A stretch of 64,000 nt of DNA from VRUE01 sp963814915 (GTDB taxonomy: Bacteria > Actinomycetota > Thermoleophilia > Solirubrobacterales > 70-9). Location: positions 1 through 64,000 of the forward strand of contig CAWFEI010000016.1 in NCBI GenBank assembly GCA_963814915.1. Reading direction: 5' to 3'. Positions 16,315 to 25,525 of the stretch are shown piece by piece; position 1 is the stretch's first letter, and each line of letters starts with the position of its first letter. The notes under the pieces were generated by a model, which did not search any database, was not told where the DNA came from, and was given only the letters and a program-made list of their open reading frames with translations. A program made the position numbers and the translations under genes.

Positions 16315-17757
16315 ATGACGAGCGTCCTGAGACATAGGGTCGAGCGTCTCGACCGGGAGGCCGGGCTGACGATCGTCGAGGTGCTGATCGCCGCCGTCGT
16401 GCTGATCGCCGGGTCCTTCGCCACCTTCGGCGTGCTGCGCACGGCGACGATCAACAACCAGCGGGCGAAGGGGACGCAGGTCGCCCTCGATCGCGCCCAG
16501 CAGGAAATGGAGGCGCTACGCAGCCTGCCGAACTCCGAGCTGGCGATGACCTCGGTGCCGGAACACTCGCCCAACCCGCTCGATCCGAACTACAGGGTCA
16601 ACTCGAGCACGGAGACCTTCGCGCTGACCCGCGACCCGAGCGAAGAAGCCTCGCCGCCCGCCATGGTGATCAACGGCGGCAGTCTCTACGGTGGCGGATT
16701 CGTGGAAGGCGGCGCGGTCGACCCGCAGGAATCGTTCAGCAGCGGCGACGTCAGCGGCACCGTCTATCGCTACGTGGTCTGGCGCGACGACACGAGCTGC
16801 GGCGCAACCTGTCCCGGGACCCAGGACTACAAGCAGATCGTCGTCGCCGTGAAGCTGGAAAAGACGGCCAACGAAGCGTCGGAACGCGGCTACGTGGAAG
16901 TCCAGTCGAATTTCATCGACCCGACCGACAGCTCGGAAAGCGACCCGATCCCGCCGAAAGGCGGCCTGGTCAACTCGCCGCAGCAGTTCTTCCTCTCCGA
17001 CACTCCCTGCGCGGCCGCAGGCTCGACCGAACGCGAAGAATGGCCGCAACGCGAAGCGACCGGCGACCATCCGCTGCACAACACGCTTGGCACCTGCGCC
17101 AGCGGCGTGCAGACGGGGGCAACGCTTGGCGCCCCGGACGCATTGCTGCTGGGCTCGCCGCCAGACCCCGCCCCGGCTGACGGAACCTTTCCGGCCAAAC
17201 TCGACTACTCCGACGACTCTACCTCGGCCAGGCACGCCCGAACCGGCGAGGGCGTCCAGATCGTCCGCGACGACACCGGCGACTGCCACTACGACGCCGA
17301 CCGGGAGCTCGGAACCGCGAATCGCAGGTGCACCGCTGGGTGACGGACCCGATGCCCTTCGACTTCACGATGACCGGAAACGCGACGCTCGAGTTCTTCA
17401 CCCGGCGCTCAACGACGCGCTGTACAGCGGCACGCTCTGCGTCTACCTATTCGACCGTCACGAAGAAGGCTCGCCGCCGGAAGCCGTAGACAACGCGCTG
17501 CCCGGCGACCGAAGATGGCACCCTACTGGCCGCCCGGAAGGAAACGGCTACTGGCCGCGAAACACATGGACTAAGGTGCGCGCTGACGATGAGCTTCGAA
17601 GCACCCACACGATCCCGGAAGACGACCGGCTCGGGCGTCGCGATCAGCGTCGACCGCGGCAACTCGGCTTCGGACGCGATCCCGATCATGTACGACCACC
17701 CGGACTACCCGACGCGGATCGAGGTCGAAACGCCGACGCCGATCGAAGGCGGGCTAG
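16315..17757 (+). CDS. pilV: PilV-like minor prepilin (about four frameshifts in 3' part)
   Basis: Prepilin leader DREAG/LTIVEVLIAAVVLIAG (cleavage after Gly17, Glu at +5) with a ~340-residue clean N-terminal part. The frame then changes at about 17,325 (one G missing in GCG-GAA), 17,410 (one G missing, CGG-GCG), 17,637 (one extra base) and 17,753 (one extra base). Reading through gives a continuous product: ESQVHRWVTDPMPFDFTMTG, then LNDALYSGTLCVYLFDRHEE, then VAISVDRGNSASDAIPIMYD, ending at TAG 17755-17757. The four shifts sum to zero and restore the starting frame exactly at that stop, three bases before pilD, which supports this reconstruction. A long C-terminal beta domain is unusual for PilV. 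Confidence 0.75.
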
Positions 17758-17759
17758 CG

Positions 17760-18513
17760 GTGGCCGCCGCCGCGGCGCTCGCCTTCCTCGGAGGGCTCCT
17801 CGCCGGCAGCTTCGTCACCGTCGTCGCCCACCGGGTGCCGCGCGGCGAGTCGATCGTCGGGCCGCGCTCGCGCTGCCCCGCCTGCGGCGCGCAGATCGCC
17901 GCCTACGACAACGTGCCGGTCTTCTCCTGGCTGGCGCTGCGCGGGCGGGCGCGCTGCTGCGGGGCGGCGATCTCGCCGCGCTACCCGCTGACCGAGCTGA
18001 CGCTCGGCGCTCTCTACGCGGCCACCGCGCTGGTCCTCTGGGACGAGCCCTGGGAGGTTGCGCTCGGGCTCGTCTTCGTCACGACGCTGGCGGCGGTCAC
18101 GCTGACCGACCTCGAGCGGCGGATCATCCCCAACAAGATCCTGCTCGTCGCCGCGGTCGCTCGGGGTGGCGATCGCCGCGGTCGGCGACCCCGGCAGCCT
18201 GCCCGAGCGGGCGATCGCCGCCGCCGCGGCCGGCGGCCTGCTCTTCGCCGCCGCGCTCGCCTACCCGCGAGGGATGGGGCTGGGCGACGTGAAGCTGGCG
18301 GCGACGATGGGGCTCTTCCTCGGCCGCAACGTCGGCCCGGCGATCCTCGTCGCGCTGCTGGCCGGCGCCCTGGTCGGCCTGGCGATGATCGCCCGCCACG
18401 GCGCCGCGGCGCGCAAGCGGGCGATCCCCTTCGGCCCGTTCCTCGCCCTCGGCGGCGTCGTCGGCCTGCTCGCGGGCGACCAGCTCGTCGACTGGTATCT
18501 GGGCACCTTCTAG
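17760..18513 (+). CDS. pilD: Prepilin peptidase PilD (one frameshift)
   Basis: Bifunctional membrane aspartic protease/N-methylase that processes the prepilins encoded beside it. Start GTG 17760. N-terminal part: GSFVTVVAHRVPRGESIVGPRSRCPACG with the CPAC motif and a partner Cys pair replaced by RCC, then the first catalytic Asp in TLTDLERRIIPN. After one extra base near 18,162 the second half continues with GMGLGDVKLAATMGLFLG, holding the second catalytic Asp (GxGDxK), and ends DWYLGTF. The restored length of about 250 residues and both Asp motifs are as expected. Confidence 0.88.
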
Positions 18514-18627
18514 ATCGAACGTCCAGGTTCTCCTAGAAATGAGTAGTTGCAGGGCGAAAGGTCTGCGCGCCTTTCTGTCGATGCAGGGAGTGCGGGAACG
18601 CGCGAACGGCGCCCGACCCGACCCTCC

Positions 18628-19728
18628 ATGCGACTCAGCGGAATCACCAAGCAGAAGACCGGCAGCGTCGTCGGCCTCGACATCGAGGCCGGCAGCATCG
18701 CCGCGGCCGAGGTCAGGCTGAACGGCTCGGCCGAGGTCGCCGGCACCGGCGATCGGCCCGCTCGACCCCGGCGCCTTCCACGAGGGCGAGGTGCTCGACG
18801 CCGACCGCCTCGCCGCGGCGCTGAAGGAGCTCTTCGCCGAGCACAAGCTCCCCAAGCGGGTGCGGCTCGGGGTCGGCAACCAGCGCGTCGTCGTCCGCAC
18901 CGTGCGGCTGCCGGCGATCGAGGACCCGAAGGAGATGGAGGCGGCGGTCCGCTTCCAGGCGCAGGAGCAGATGCCGATGCCGCTCGACCAGGCGGTGCTG
19001 GAGCACCAGGTGGTCGGCGGCGTCCCGGCCGAGGAGGGCCAGGCGCCGCAGGTCGACGTGATCGTCGTCGCCGCCCGCCGCGACATGGTCTCCAGCTTCC
19101 TCGAGCCGATCCGCCGCGCCGGCCTGGAGCCGGTCGGCGTCGACCTCTCGGCCTTCGGGATGATCCGCGCCCTGGCCGGCGAGGCGCCGGCGCCGAGCCC
19201 GGCGGCGACGGGACCGCGGTCGAGCGCCCCGCCGCGGCGCGTCCTCTACTGCAGCGTCGGCGACGTGACCAACCTCGCCGTCGCCCGCGGCCGCTCCTGC
19301 CTCTTCACGCGCGTCTCCCACGCCGGCCTCGAGGCGACCTCCGGCGCGCTCGCCGGCTCGCTCGGGCTGAGCGCCGAGCACGCGACCCAGTGGCTCGCCC
19401 ACGTCGGCCTCGAGCGCCCGGTCGAGGAGATCGAGGGCGACCCGGAGACCGTCGCCGAGGTGCGCCGGGCGCTCGAGGAGGGCGTCTCGGCGCTGCTCGA
19501 CGAGCTGCGGCTCTCGCTCGACTACTACGGCGCCCAGGAGGCGGCGCTGCCGGTCGAGCGGATCGTCCTCTGCGGCCCCGGCAGCGCGATCCCCGGGCTG
19601 GCGGCGCGGATGGAGGCGGGCCTCGGCCTGCCGATCGCGCGTCTCCCGCCCGGCCGCGCTGGGCGGCTTCGACGAGGCCGCCGCGGCGCGCCTCACCCTT
19701 CCCTACGGCCTCGCCCTGGAGGAGCTAG
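18628..19728 (+). CDS. pilM: Type IV pilus assembly ATPase-like protein PilM (about three frameshifts)
   Basis: Actin-like cytoplasmic protein that binds the N-terminus of PilN in the alignment complex. The opening MRLSGITKQKTGSVVGLDIEAGSIAAAEVR is the PilM nucleotide-binding beta-hairpin. One extra base near 18,751 leads into IGPLDPG...LGVGNQRVVVRTVRLP and the QAQEQMPMPLDQAVLEHQVV signature; a second near 19,657 leads into LGGFDEAAAARLTLPYGLAL; a third at about 19,725 brings in TAG 19726-19728. The three insertions restore the original frame, and the protein would be about 365 residues, normal for PilM. Confidence 0.8.
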   Translation: MRLSGITKQKTGSVVGLDIEAGSIAAAEVRLNGSAEVAGTGDRPARPRRLPRGRGARRRPPRRGAEGALRRAQAPQAGAARGRQPARRRPHRAAAGDRGPEGDGGGGPLPGAGADADAARPGGAGAPGGRRRPGRGGPGAAGRRDRRRRPPRHGLQLPRADPPRRPGAGRRRPLGLRDDPRPGRRGAGAEPGGDGTAVERPAAARPLLQRRRRDQPRRRPRPLLPLHARLPRRPRGDLRRARRLARAERRARDPVARPRRPRAPGRGDRGRPGDRRRGAPGARGGRLGAARRAAALARLLRRPGGGAAGRADRPLRPRQRDPRAGGADGGGPRPADRASPARPRWAASTRPPRRASPFPTASPWRS

Positions 19729-19731
19729 CCG

Positions 19732-20530
19732 ATGCGCCCCGTCAACCTGATCCCGCCCGAGGACCGCCGCGGCGACCAGGCGCCGCTGCGCACGCGGCCC
19801 GCTCGCCTACATCCTGCTCGGCGCGCTGGTCGCTGGCGCTGGTCGGCGTCGTCGCGCTGGTCCTGACCGGCAACCAGATCTCCGAACGCGAAGCCGAACT
19901 GGCGAAGCTGAAGGGCGAAGACGCGGCGCTCGCGGCCAAGGCGGCGAAGCTCGCCTCCTACACGCAGTTCCAGGCGCTCAGCGAACAGCGGGTGGCGACC
20001 GTGCAGAGCCTCGCCGACAGCCGCTTCGACTGGGAGCGGGTGATGCGCGAACTGGCGCTGGTCCTGCCCAGCGACGTCTGGCTGATCAGCCTCGACGCGA
20101 CGCGCGCCGGCGCGAGTCGGCGGCGAAGGCGGCGGCTCCGGTGGCGGCGGCCTGCGGCGGGTCGATCGCCGGCCCGGCGCTCGAACTGAGCGGCTGCGCC
20201 GCCGGCCAGGAGGCGGTCGCCGGCTTCGTCACCGCGCTGAAGGACATCGACGGGGTGACCCGGGTCGGCGTGCAGTCCTCCGAACTTGCCGACGAGGAAA
20301 GCGGCGCCGGATCTCGGCCGGCGGCGGAGGCGGGTCGGCAGGCGGCGACGACTGCCGCACGCGCGAACTTCATCGCCAAGTTCGAGATCGTCGTCGCCTT
20401 CGACGCGGCGCCGGTGCCGGCCGCCGAAGGCGAAGGCGAAGCGGCGCCGGAAGCGGCGCCCGGAAGCGGCGCAGGCGCCTCGAGCGAGACCTCCGAAAGC
20501 TCCGGCGAAGGAGCGGGAGCAGGCGGCTGA
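19732..20530 (+). CDS. pilN: PilN-like inner-membrane assembly protein (about three frameshifts)
   Basis: Bitopic alignment-complex protein. MRPVNLIPPEDRRG is the conserved PilN N-terminus (VNLLP-like) that docks on PilM. Shifts near 19,796 and 19,833 (extra bases) join it to a membrane segment and GVVALVLTGNQISEREAELA, a coiled-coil region (AELAKLKGEDAALAAKAAKL) and RELALVLPSDVWLISLDATR. One missing G near 20,108 leads on to GPALELSGCAAGQEAVAGFV and a Glu/Ala/Ser-rich tail ending AGAGG. Typical PilN order: short cytoplasmic part, membrane helix, coiled coil, ferredoxin-like fold. The stop is one base before the pilO ATG. Confidence 0.72.
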
Positions 20531-20531
20531 G

Positions 20532-21319
20532 ATGGACGCGCTGAAGAATCGAGGCAACCTGACGATCGTCGCGATGCGTCGCGATCGTCGCCCTGGCGAT
20601 CGCCTTCTGGATGCTGCTGCTCGAGCCCGAAGCGCGAAGAAGCGGCGAAGCTGGGCGACGCAGATCGAGACGGTCGAAGACGTCGCTCGCCCAGCACGGG
20701 CCGAAGTGGCGAGGCCGAAGAAGCGCGCGCAAGCAGTTCCCGGTCGACTACCAGAAGCTGGTCGTGCTCGGCAAGGCGGTGCCGGGCGACGACGAAACCG
20801 CCTCGCTGCTGGTCCAGGTGAACGGGATCGCCGAACGCAGCCGGGGTCGAAGTTCAACGACATCGAACTGAGCTCCGAAGGCGGCGGCGGCTCGGACGAA
20901 GCGTCGTCGGCCGCCACGGCCGACCGCGGCGGCCAGCCGGTCTCGGCGACCGAGGCGGCGGCGTCGCTGCTGCCGCTCGGGCGCCCGTCGGGCCCGGCCG
21001 GGCCTCGCGGTGATGCCCTACACGCTCACCTTCAACGGCAGCTTCTTCCAGATCGCCGACTTCATCGAGCGGCCTCGACTCGCTGGTCAAGACGCAGAAC
21101 GGAAGAGTGCTGGTCGACGGCCGGCTGCTGACGATCGACGGCTTCTCGCTCTCGCGGCGGAGCCCGCAAGTGGGTTCCCCGCGCTGCGACCGCGAGCTTC
21201 GCGGTCACGACCTACCTGACCCCGCCGAGCCAGGGCATGACCGCCGGCGCGACGCCGGCCAGCCCGACCGGCGCGCGACAGCGACGCCCGCGGCGACGAA
21301 GCTCGGAGGCGCGCCATGA
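20532..21319 (+). CDS. pilO: PilO-like inner-membrane assembly protein (about ten frameshifts)
   Basis: Partner of PilN in the alignment complex. The most disrupted gene in the window. Frame-corrected pieces in order: MDALKNRGNLTIVAM, a membrane segment (VAIVALAIAFWMLLL), a coiled-coil stretch ending ARKQFPVDYQKLVVLGKAVP, then DDETASLLVQVNGIAERS, FNDIELSSEG, a Gly/Ser/Ala linker, AVMPYTLTFNGSFFQIADFI, VLVDGRLLTIDGFSLS and TPAATKLGGAP. VPGDDETASLL...GIAER and the FNGSFFQIADFIE core are characteristic of actinobacterial PilO. Codon-level sequence is well kept between shifts. Its TGA (21317-21319) overlaps the next ATG. Confidence 0.6.
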
Positions 21320-22236
21320 AGCGGCCGAAGGGACCCGAGCTGAAGATGCCCGAGCCGAAGGCCCCGGCCTTCCTCGCCGACCTCTACTACGACCTGCGCG
21401 ACCGCCGGCTGCTGCCGCTGCTCGCATTGGTCGTGGTGGCGATCGCGGCGACGCCGTTCCTGCTCGGCCAGGAGTTCCGAGCCGAAGCTGCCGGCCGCCG
21501 CTGAAGGCGCGATCGCGGCGCTGAAAGGAGAAGTCGCCAAGAGACGTCGACGCTGACCGTCGTCGAGGCGAAGCCCGGGCTTGCGCGACTACCGCAAGCG
21601 GTTGCGAAGCCGCACGCCGACCGATCCATTCAAGCAGCGCTATACGGCCCCGGTCCTCGACGGGGCGAAGCTGAACGAACCCGCGGGCGAATCTGGCGGT
21701 CGAAGCCGACGGTGAATCCAGCGAAGAACAGAGCTCCGACCGGCTCGGCCGGCGGCGAAGCCGGCGGCGGCTCGGGCAAGGACGGCGACCGGGCGGCGCG
21801 CCGAGCGGCGAAAGTGGCGGCGGCGGAGACAAGGGCGGCGGCGAAAGTGGCGGAGGCAAGACCCACACCGTTCTCTACAGCTTCGCCGTCAACGTGCAGA
21901 TCGTCCACACGACGCGGCAGCGAAGCCGGCGGGAACAAGAAGAAGGGCGAGCCGGAAGTGCGCAAGGAAGTCCTGCCGACCACCGTTCTGCCCGGGAAGA
22001 AGAAGCAGGTCGTCACCTACATGGGCCTCAGCCCGAAGACACGCAAGCCGCTGTTCCTCGTCTCCACAGATGTCACCGGCGTGTTCGGCGAAGGCAAGTG
22101 CGTCGCCGGCACCGACAACTGCCAGCTGATCGAACTCGAACCGGGCTTCCCGGAGACGTTCGAATACGGCGAAGACGGCGAGCGCTACAAGTTCAAGGTC
22201 ACCGACGTGAAGCTGGTGATCAAGGGCAAGGTCTGA
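21316..22236 (+). CDS. PilP-like/assembly protein downstream of pilO (about seven frameshifts)
   Basis: A bitopic membrane protein closing the pilus operon. Pieces in order: MKRPKGPELKMPEPKAPAFL, LADLYYDLRDRRLLPLLALV (membrane entry) to ATPFLLGQEF, TLTVVEAKPGLRDYRKRL, DPFKQRYTAPVLDGAK, a long Gly/Glu/Ser-rich linker, HTVLYSFAVNVQIVHTT, then an unbroken C-terminal part KKKQVVTYMGLSPKTRKPLF...DVTGVFGEGKCVAGTDNCQLIELEPG ending KLVIKGKV. The C-terminal beta domain and position after pilO suggest a PilP-type role, but sequence resemblance to classical PilP is weak. Frames close after about 21,925, and the gene ends cleanly. Confidence 0.55.
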
Positions 22237-22257
22237 ATCGCCCTCGGTCGGCCTTAA

Positions 22258-22299
22258 CTTCAGTAAGTGAAGCATTGGCGCTAAACTCGCTACAGCGAG
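22258..22299 (+). promoter_or_regulatory. Two palindromes upstream of HxlR gene
   Basis: CTTCA-GTAAG-TGAAG (22258-22272) and CTCGCT-AC-AGCGAG (22286-22299) are perfect inverted repeats 40-80 bases ahead of the HxlR start. HxlR regulators bind short dyads in their own promoters, so the first is a plausible operator; the second is a tight hairpin and may be structural. Confidence 0.4.
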
Positions 22300-22338
22300 C
22301 CGATTGACACAACCCGGCCCGCGCCGAATGGCTTCACG

Positions 22339-22680
22339 ATGAGCGCCGAGAGCAACTCCCACTGTCCCGTCTGCCGCACCGCCGACGTCGTCTGCGGCAA
22401 GTGGACGCTCCTGGTCATCCGCGACCTCGCCGATGGTTGCAGCCGCTTCTGCGAGCTCGAGCGCTCGCTGGAGGGGATCAGCCCGCGCACGCTCTCGCTG
22501 CGCCTGCGGGCGCTCGAAGAAGAGGGCATCGTCGAGCGCAACACCTTCCCCGAGGTGCCGCCGCGGGTCGAGTACGCGCTGACCGAGAAGGGGGAGGCGC
22601 TGGTGCCCCTGATCGAGGACATGCGGCGCTACGGCAGCCGCTGGCTGCTCGAAGAAGAGTCGGCTCCGGTTCCCGCCTAG
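22339..22680 (+). CDS. HxlR-family winged-helix regulator
   Basis: A 113-residue MarR-like regulator of the HxlR family. The family pattern is complete: HCPVCRTADVVCGKWTLLVI, FCELERSLEGISPRTLSLRL recognition helix, LRALEEEGIVERNTFPEVPPRVEYALTEKG wing. HxlR proteins often sense redox or aldehydes through N-terminal Cys; two Cys (CPVC) plus a third (VVCGKW) are present. No obvious target gene is adjacent; the next gene is an unrecognised protein 66 bases downstream. Confidence 0.9.
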   Translation: MSAESNSHCPVCRTADVVCGKWTLLVIRDLADGCSRFCELERSLEGISPRTLSLRLRALEEEGIVERNTFPEVPPRVEYALTEKGEALVPLIEDMRRYGSRWLLEEESAPVPA

Positions 22681-22745
22681 CCCGCCGCGCCTGCAAGGCA
22701 TCATGCAGGCGCAGGAGCGCCGCCCGTGGAGGGGAAGCGGGGGGC

Positions 22746-24371
22746 GTGCGCGATCAGTTGCTCAACGAGGCCCTGCGGCGGCTCGCCGCCGAGGCGGCGA
22801 CCCGCTTCACGACCCTGGTCGCCGGTGGCGACCAGATCCCCTTCGACGTCGCCGAGCAGGCCGGGCCCGACGAGGCCTTCTTTCACAGCTACGTCCCGCT
22901 GACGGCGCGCTACGTGCGCGAACGCGAGGGGGAGCTCCGTACGCTGCCCGCCTTCGAGCCCGCCCGCGAAGCGATCGTCCTCGCCGATGTCGCCGCGCCC
23001 TACCTGGAGGCTCGGGGCGAGAGCGTCGCCGCCGACCCGGCCGAGCGCGCCGCGAGCCTGCTCACCGTCTTCATCGCCTCCCTCTGGGACGGCAGCTCCG
23101 AGTTCTCGCTCGACCGCGAGCGGCTCGAGGACGCGCTCGCCGTGCTCGACGCCGAGGCGGGCGCCGTCGACGACGCGGACGTGATCGTCGCGCCGGTCGT
23201 CGGACTGAAGATGAGCGCTCCGCGAGCGCAGCTGCCGCACGGCGTGCAACTCGTCCGCGCCGACAGCTTCGAGGCGCCGATCGAGGCGATGCGCAGCGAG
23301 GGCATGGGCCGCGCCGCCTGGGAGCCGCAGATTCTCGCGATCGCCGAGCAGGGCGAGGACGGCGAAAGCGCCGCCGCGGCGCTGCGCCAGCTCGACGACC
23401 TGATCAGCGTCATGCGCCTTTTCAAGCAGGGCGGCGTCGGCATCGGCCCGCACGCTTTCGCGCCGACCGGCGAGGGCCGTTGGCGCCGCATCGCGACGGG
23501 CGCCCCGGCGCCACGCGACGGCGGCTACGAGCTCGACGAGGCCGAGGTCGGCCAGCTGGCCGAGTTGGCCGAGACGCTGGAGGCGCGCCCCGACCCGACC
23601 GGCCCGCTGGCCTGGGCGGTGCGCCGCTTCGAGCTGGGCTGCGAGCGACAGTCCGCGCTGGAGGGGCTCAGCGACCATCTGCTCGCCCTGCGCGCCGTTT
23701 TGGACGGCCAGGGCCCCGTGGGCGCCTCGCTGCCGATGCGCGCCGCGGCGCTGATCGCCGACGGCTCGACCGACAGACTCGCCGCCCGCGAGCGGATCGA
23801 AGCCGCGATGCAGCTCGAGCGGGCGGAGATGTCAGGCCAGGCGCCCGAGGGCGCCGCCGAGCTTGCCGACTGGATCGAGCACAGCGTGCGCCGCGTGCTG
23901 CGCCAGGCCGCCCTCGGAGAGTTGGGCGCCGACCTCAACGAAGCCGCCGACGAGACCCTGATCGCGACCGGCCTGGACACCGGCGACGCCTCGATCGCGG
24001 TCAGCGAGGAGTTCGCCCCCGAGCCCGATTCCGAGCCCGCATCCGACTTTGATGTCCCTCTAGCAACGCAAAAGCCGGCAGCGCCAAGCGCCGAGACAAC
24101 GACCGAGGAGGAGCACGACATGAGCCAGGACACCCGCATCCTCGAGCCGGTCCCCGCCGAGGACGAGATCCGGATCACCGCCCGCGACTGGATGGACGAG
24201 GTCGAGGTCGAGGAGAGCACGCTCGACTTCCCCGCGGTCGAGGGCGACGTCGAAGAGCGCGAGCGGATCGACACCCCGCGCGTGCGCCACCTCTTCCCGG
24301 TGCCCGAGGACGCGGACTGGGAGGTCCGCGAGCTCAAGTACGACCACTACGGTCGCCGTAACGCCGGCTAG
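22746..24371 (+). CDS. Unrecognised 541-aa acidic protein
   Basis: I do not recognise this family. The product is soluble, Ala/Glu-rich and largely helical, with no signal peptide, membrane segment or catalytic motif I can name. Notable parts: FTTLVAGGDQIPFDVAEQAG near the N-terminus, a central helical region, and a strongly acidic C-terminus (DEIRITARDWMDEVEVEEST; DTPRVRHLFPVPEDADWEVR). Start is GTG 22746. The in-frame ATG at 24121 is preceded by GAGGAGGAGCACGAC, a good ribosome binding site, so the last ~83 residues may also be made separately. It converges with the ArsA gene, overlapping by four bases. Confidence 0.6.
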   Translation: MRDQLLNEALRRLAAEAATRFTTLVAGGDQIPFDVAEQAGPDEAFFHSYVPLTARYVREREGELRTLPAFEPAREAIVLADVAAPYLEARGESVAADPAERAASLLTVFIASLWDGSSEFSLDRERLEDALAVLDAEAGAVDDADVIVAPVVGLKMSAPRAQLPHGVQLVRADSFEAPIEAMRSEGMGRAAWEPQILAIAEQGEDGESAAAALRQLDDLISVMRLFKQGGVGIGPHAFAPTGEGRWRRIATGAPAPRDGGYELDEAEVGQLAELAETLEARPDPTGPLAWAVRRFELGCERQSALEGLSDHLLALRAVLDGQGPVGASLPMRAAALIADGSTDRLAARERIEAAMQLERAEMSGQAPEGAAELADWIEHSVRRVLRQAALGELGADLNEAADETLIATGLDTGDASIAVSEEFAPEPDSEPASDFDVPLATQKPAAPSAETTTEEEHDMSQDTRILEPVPAEDEIRITARDWMDEVEVEESTLDFPAVEGDVEERERIDTPRVRHLFPVPEDADWEVRELKYDHYGRRNAG

Positions 24372-25525
24372 GCGCGGCCGGCGGCGATCTCGATCCGCTC
24401 CTCGCTGCTCGCGAACAGGTAGCGGTTGATCTCGGCGAGGCCGCCGAGATCGTGCACGTCCTCGTCCAGGTAGGGGATGCGGATTACACCCTTGGTGCGC
24501 AGCTCCGCCGCCAGGTGCTCGATGTTGCGCGCGTCGCGCTCGGCCAACGCCTGGTAGTCGGAGAAGTTCTCGCAGACTCGCCGCGCCAGGTCCTCGTCGC
24601 CCAGTTTCGCCGCCAGGCTTGCCTCGAGGTCGGCGGGGTCGCCCTCGCCGCGCAGGCGCTCGGCCGGATAGTGGACCTTGTTGACGATGACGCCGCCGAA
24701 GGGCAGCTTCGCCTCGACCAGTTTGCGGTGGAAGTAGACGGCCTCGTTGATCGGCTCGCCCTGCGGGCCGCAGACGACGAGGAAGCATGTGTGCGGGTCG
24801 GCCAGCAGGCTGTTGACCCGCTTGGCGCGAGCCTGGAAGCCGTCGACCATGCCGCTGAAGGCGTTGAAGAACTCGGCCAGGTCGGCGAGCAGGTCGAAGC
24901 CGACGATCCGCTTGAAGACCGAGAGGGCAACCGAGGCGCCGCGGCCGGCGACCTTCGCCGCCAGCCCGGTCGGCTTCATGAACATGCGCAGCGAGCGGCC
25001 CTCGATGAACTGCGTCAGCCGTTTGGGCGCGTCGAGGAAGTCGAGCGCGTTGCGGGTCGGCGGCGTGTCGAGGACGAGCAGGTCGAAGCGGCCCTCGGTG
25101 TGCAGCTCGAACAGCTTCTCCATTGCCATGTACTCCTGCGAGCCGGCCAGCGCGTTGGAGATCTGCTGGTAGATGCGGTTGTTCAGCACCCGGTCGCGCG
25201 ACTCCTCGTCGGGCGCCTGGCGGGAGACGAGCTCGTCGAAGGTCGCCTTGGCGTCGAGCATCATCGCCCACAGCTCGCCCTTCATCTCGATCCCGTGCTG
25301 CTCGAACAGGTCCGGGTCGACCTGGGTCGCTTCGTTGCCGAGCTCACGCAGCCCGAGCGAGTCGGCGAGCCGCTTCGCCGGGTCGATCGTCAGCACGCAG
25401 ACGCGCAGGCCTCGCATCGCCATCCCGGTCGCGATCGCCGCCGAGGTGGTCGTCTTGCCGACCCCGCCGGAGCCGGCGCAGATGCAGATGTCCTTGCCTT
25501 CGAGGATCTCGTCGACGGCGGCCAT
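24368..25525 (-). CDS. ArsA/GET3-like anion-transporting ATPase, second of pair
   Basis: A 385-residue P-loop ATPase of the ArsA/GET3 clade of deviant Walker A proteins (CAGSGGVGKTTTSAAIATGM near residue 17). Switch motifs LTIDPAKRLADSLGL and LLVLDTPPTRNALDFLDAPKRL follow, and the ending resembles the longer partner of the mycobacterial pair Rv3679-Rv3680. ATG 25525 overlaps the TGA of the upstream paralogue, so the two are translationally coupled and probably form a heterodimer. No arsenite-pump gene is nearby, so arsenic resistance is not indicated. Confidence 0.85.
   Translation of the reverse strand: MAAVDEILEGKDICICAGSGGVGKTTTSAAIATGMAMRGLRVCVLTIDPAKRLADSLGLRELGNEATQVDPDLFEQHGIEMKGELWAMMLDAKATFDELVSRQAPDEESRDRVLNNRIYQQISNALAGSQEYMAMEKLFELHTEGRFDLLVLDTPPTRNALDFLDAPKRLTQFIEGRSLRMFMKPTGLAAKVAGRGASVALSVFKRIVGFDLLADLAEFFNAFSGMVDGFQARAKRVNSLLADPHTCFLVVCGPQGEPINEAVYFHRKLVEAKLPFGGVIVNKVHYPAERLRGEGDPADLEASLAAKLGDEDLARRVCENFSDYQALAERDARNIEHLAAELRTKGVIRIPYLDEDVHDLGGLAEINRYLFASSEERIEIAAGRA

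Noticed and set aside
17300..21950. Programmed frameshifting or recoding in the pilus genes
   Set aside because: About 30 sites of both signs, without a common slippery sequence or downstream structure, is not compatible with known recoding. Consensus error fits better.
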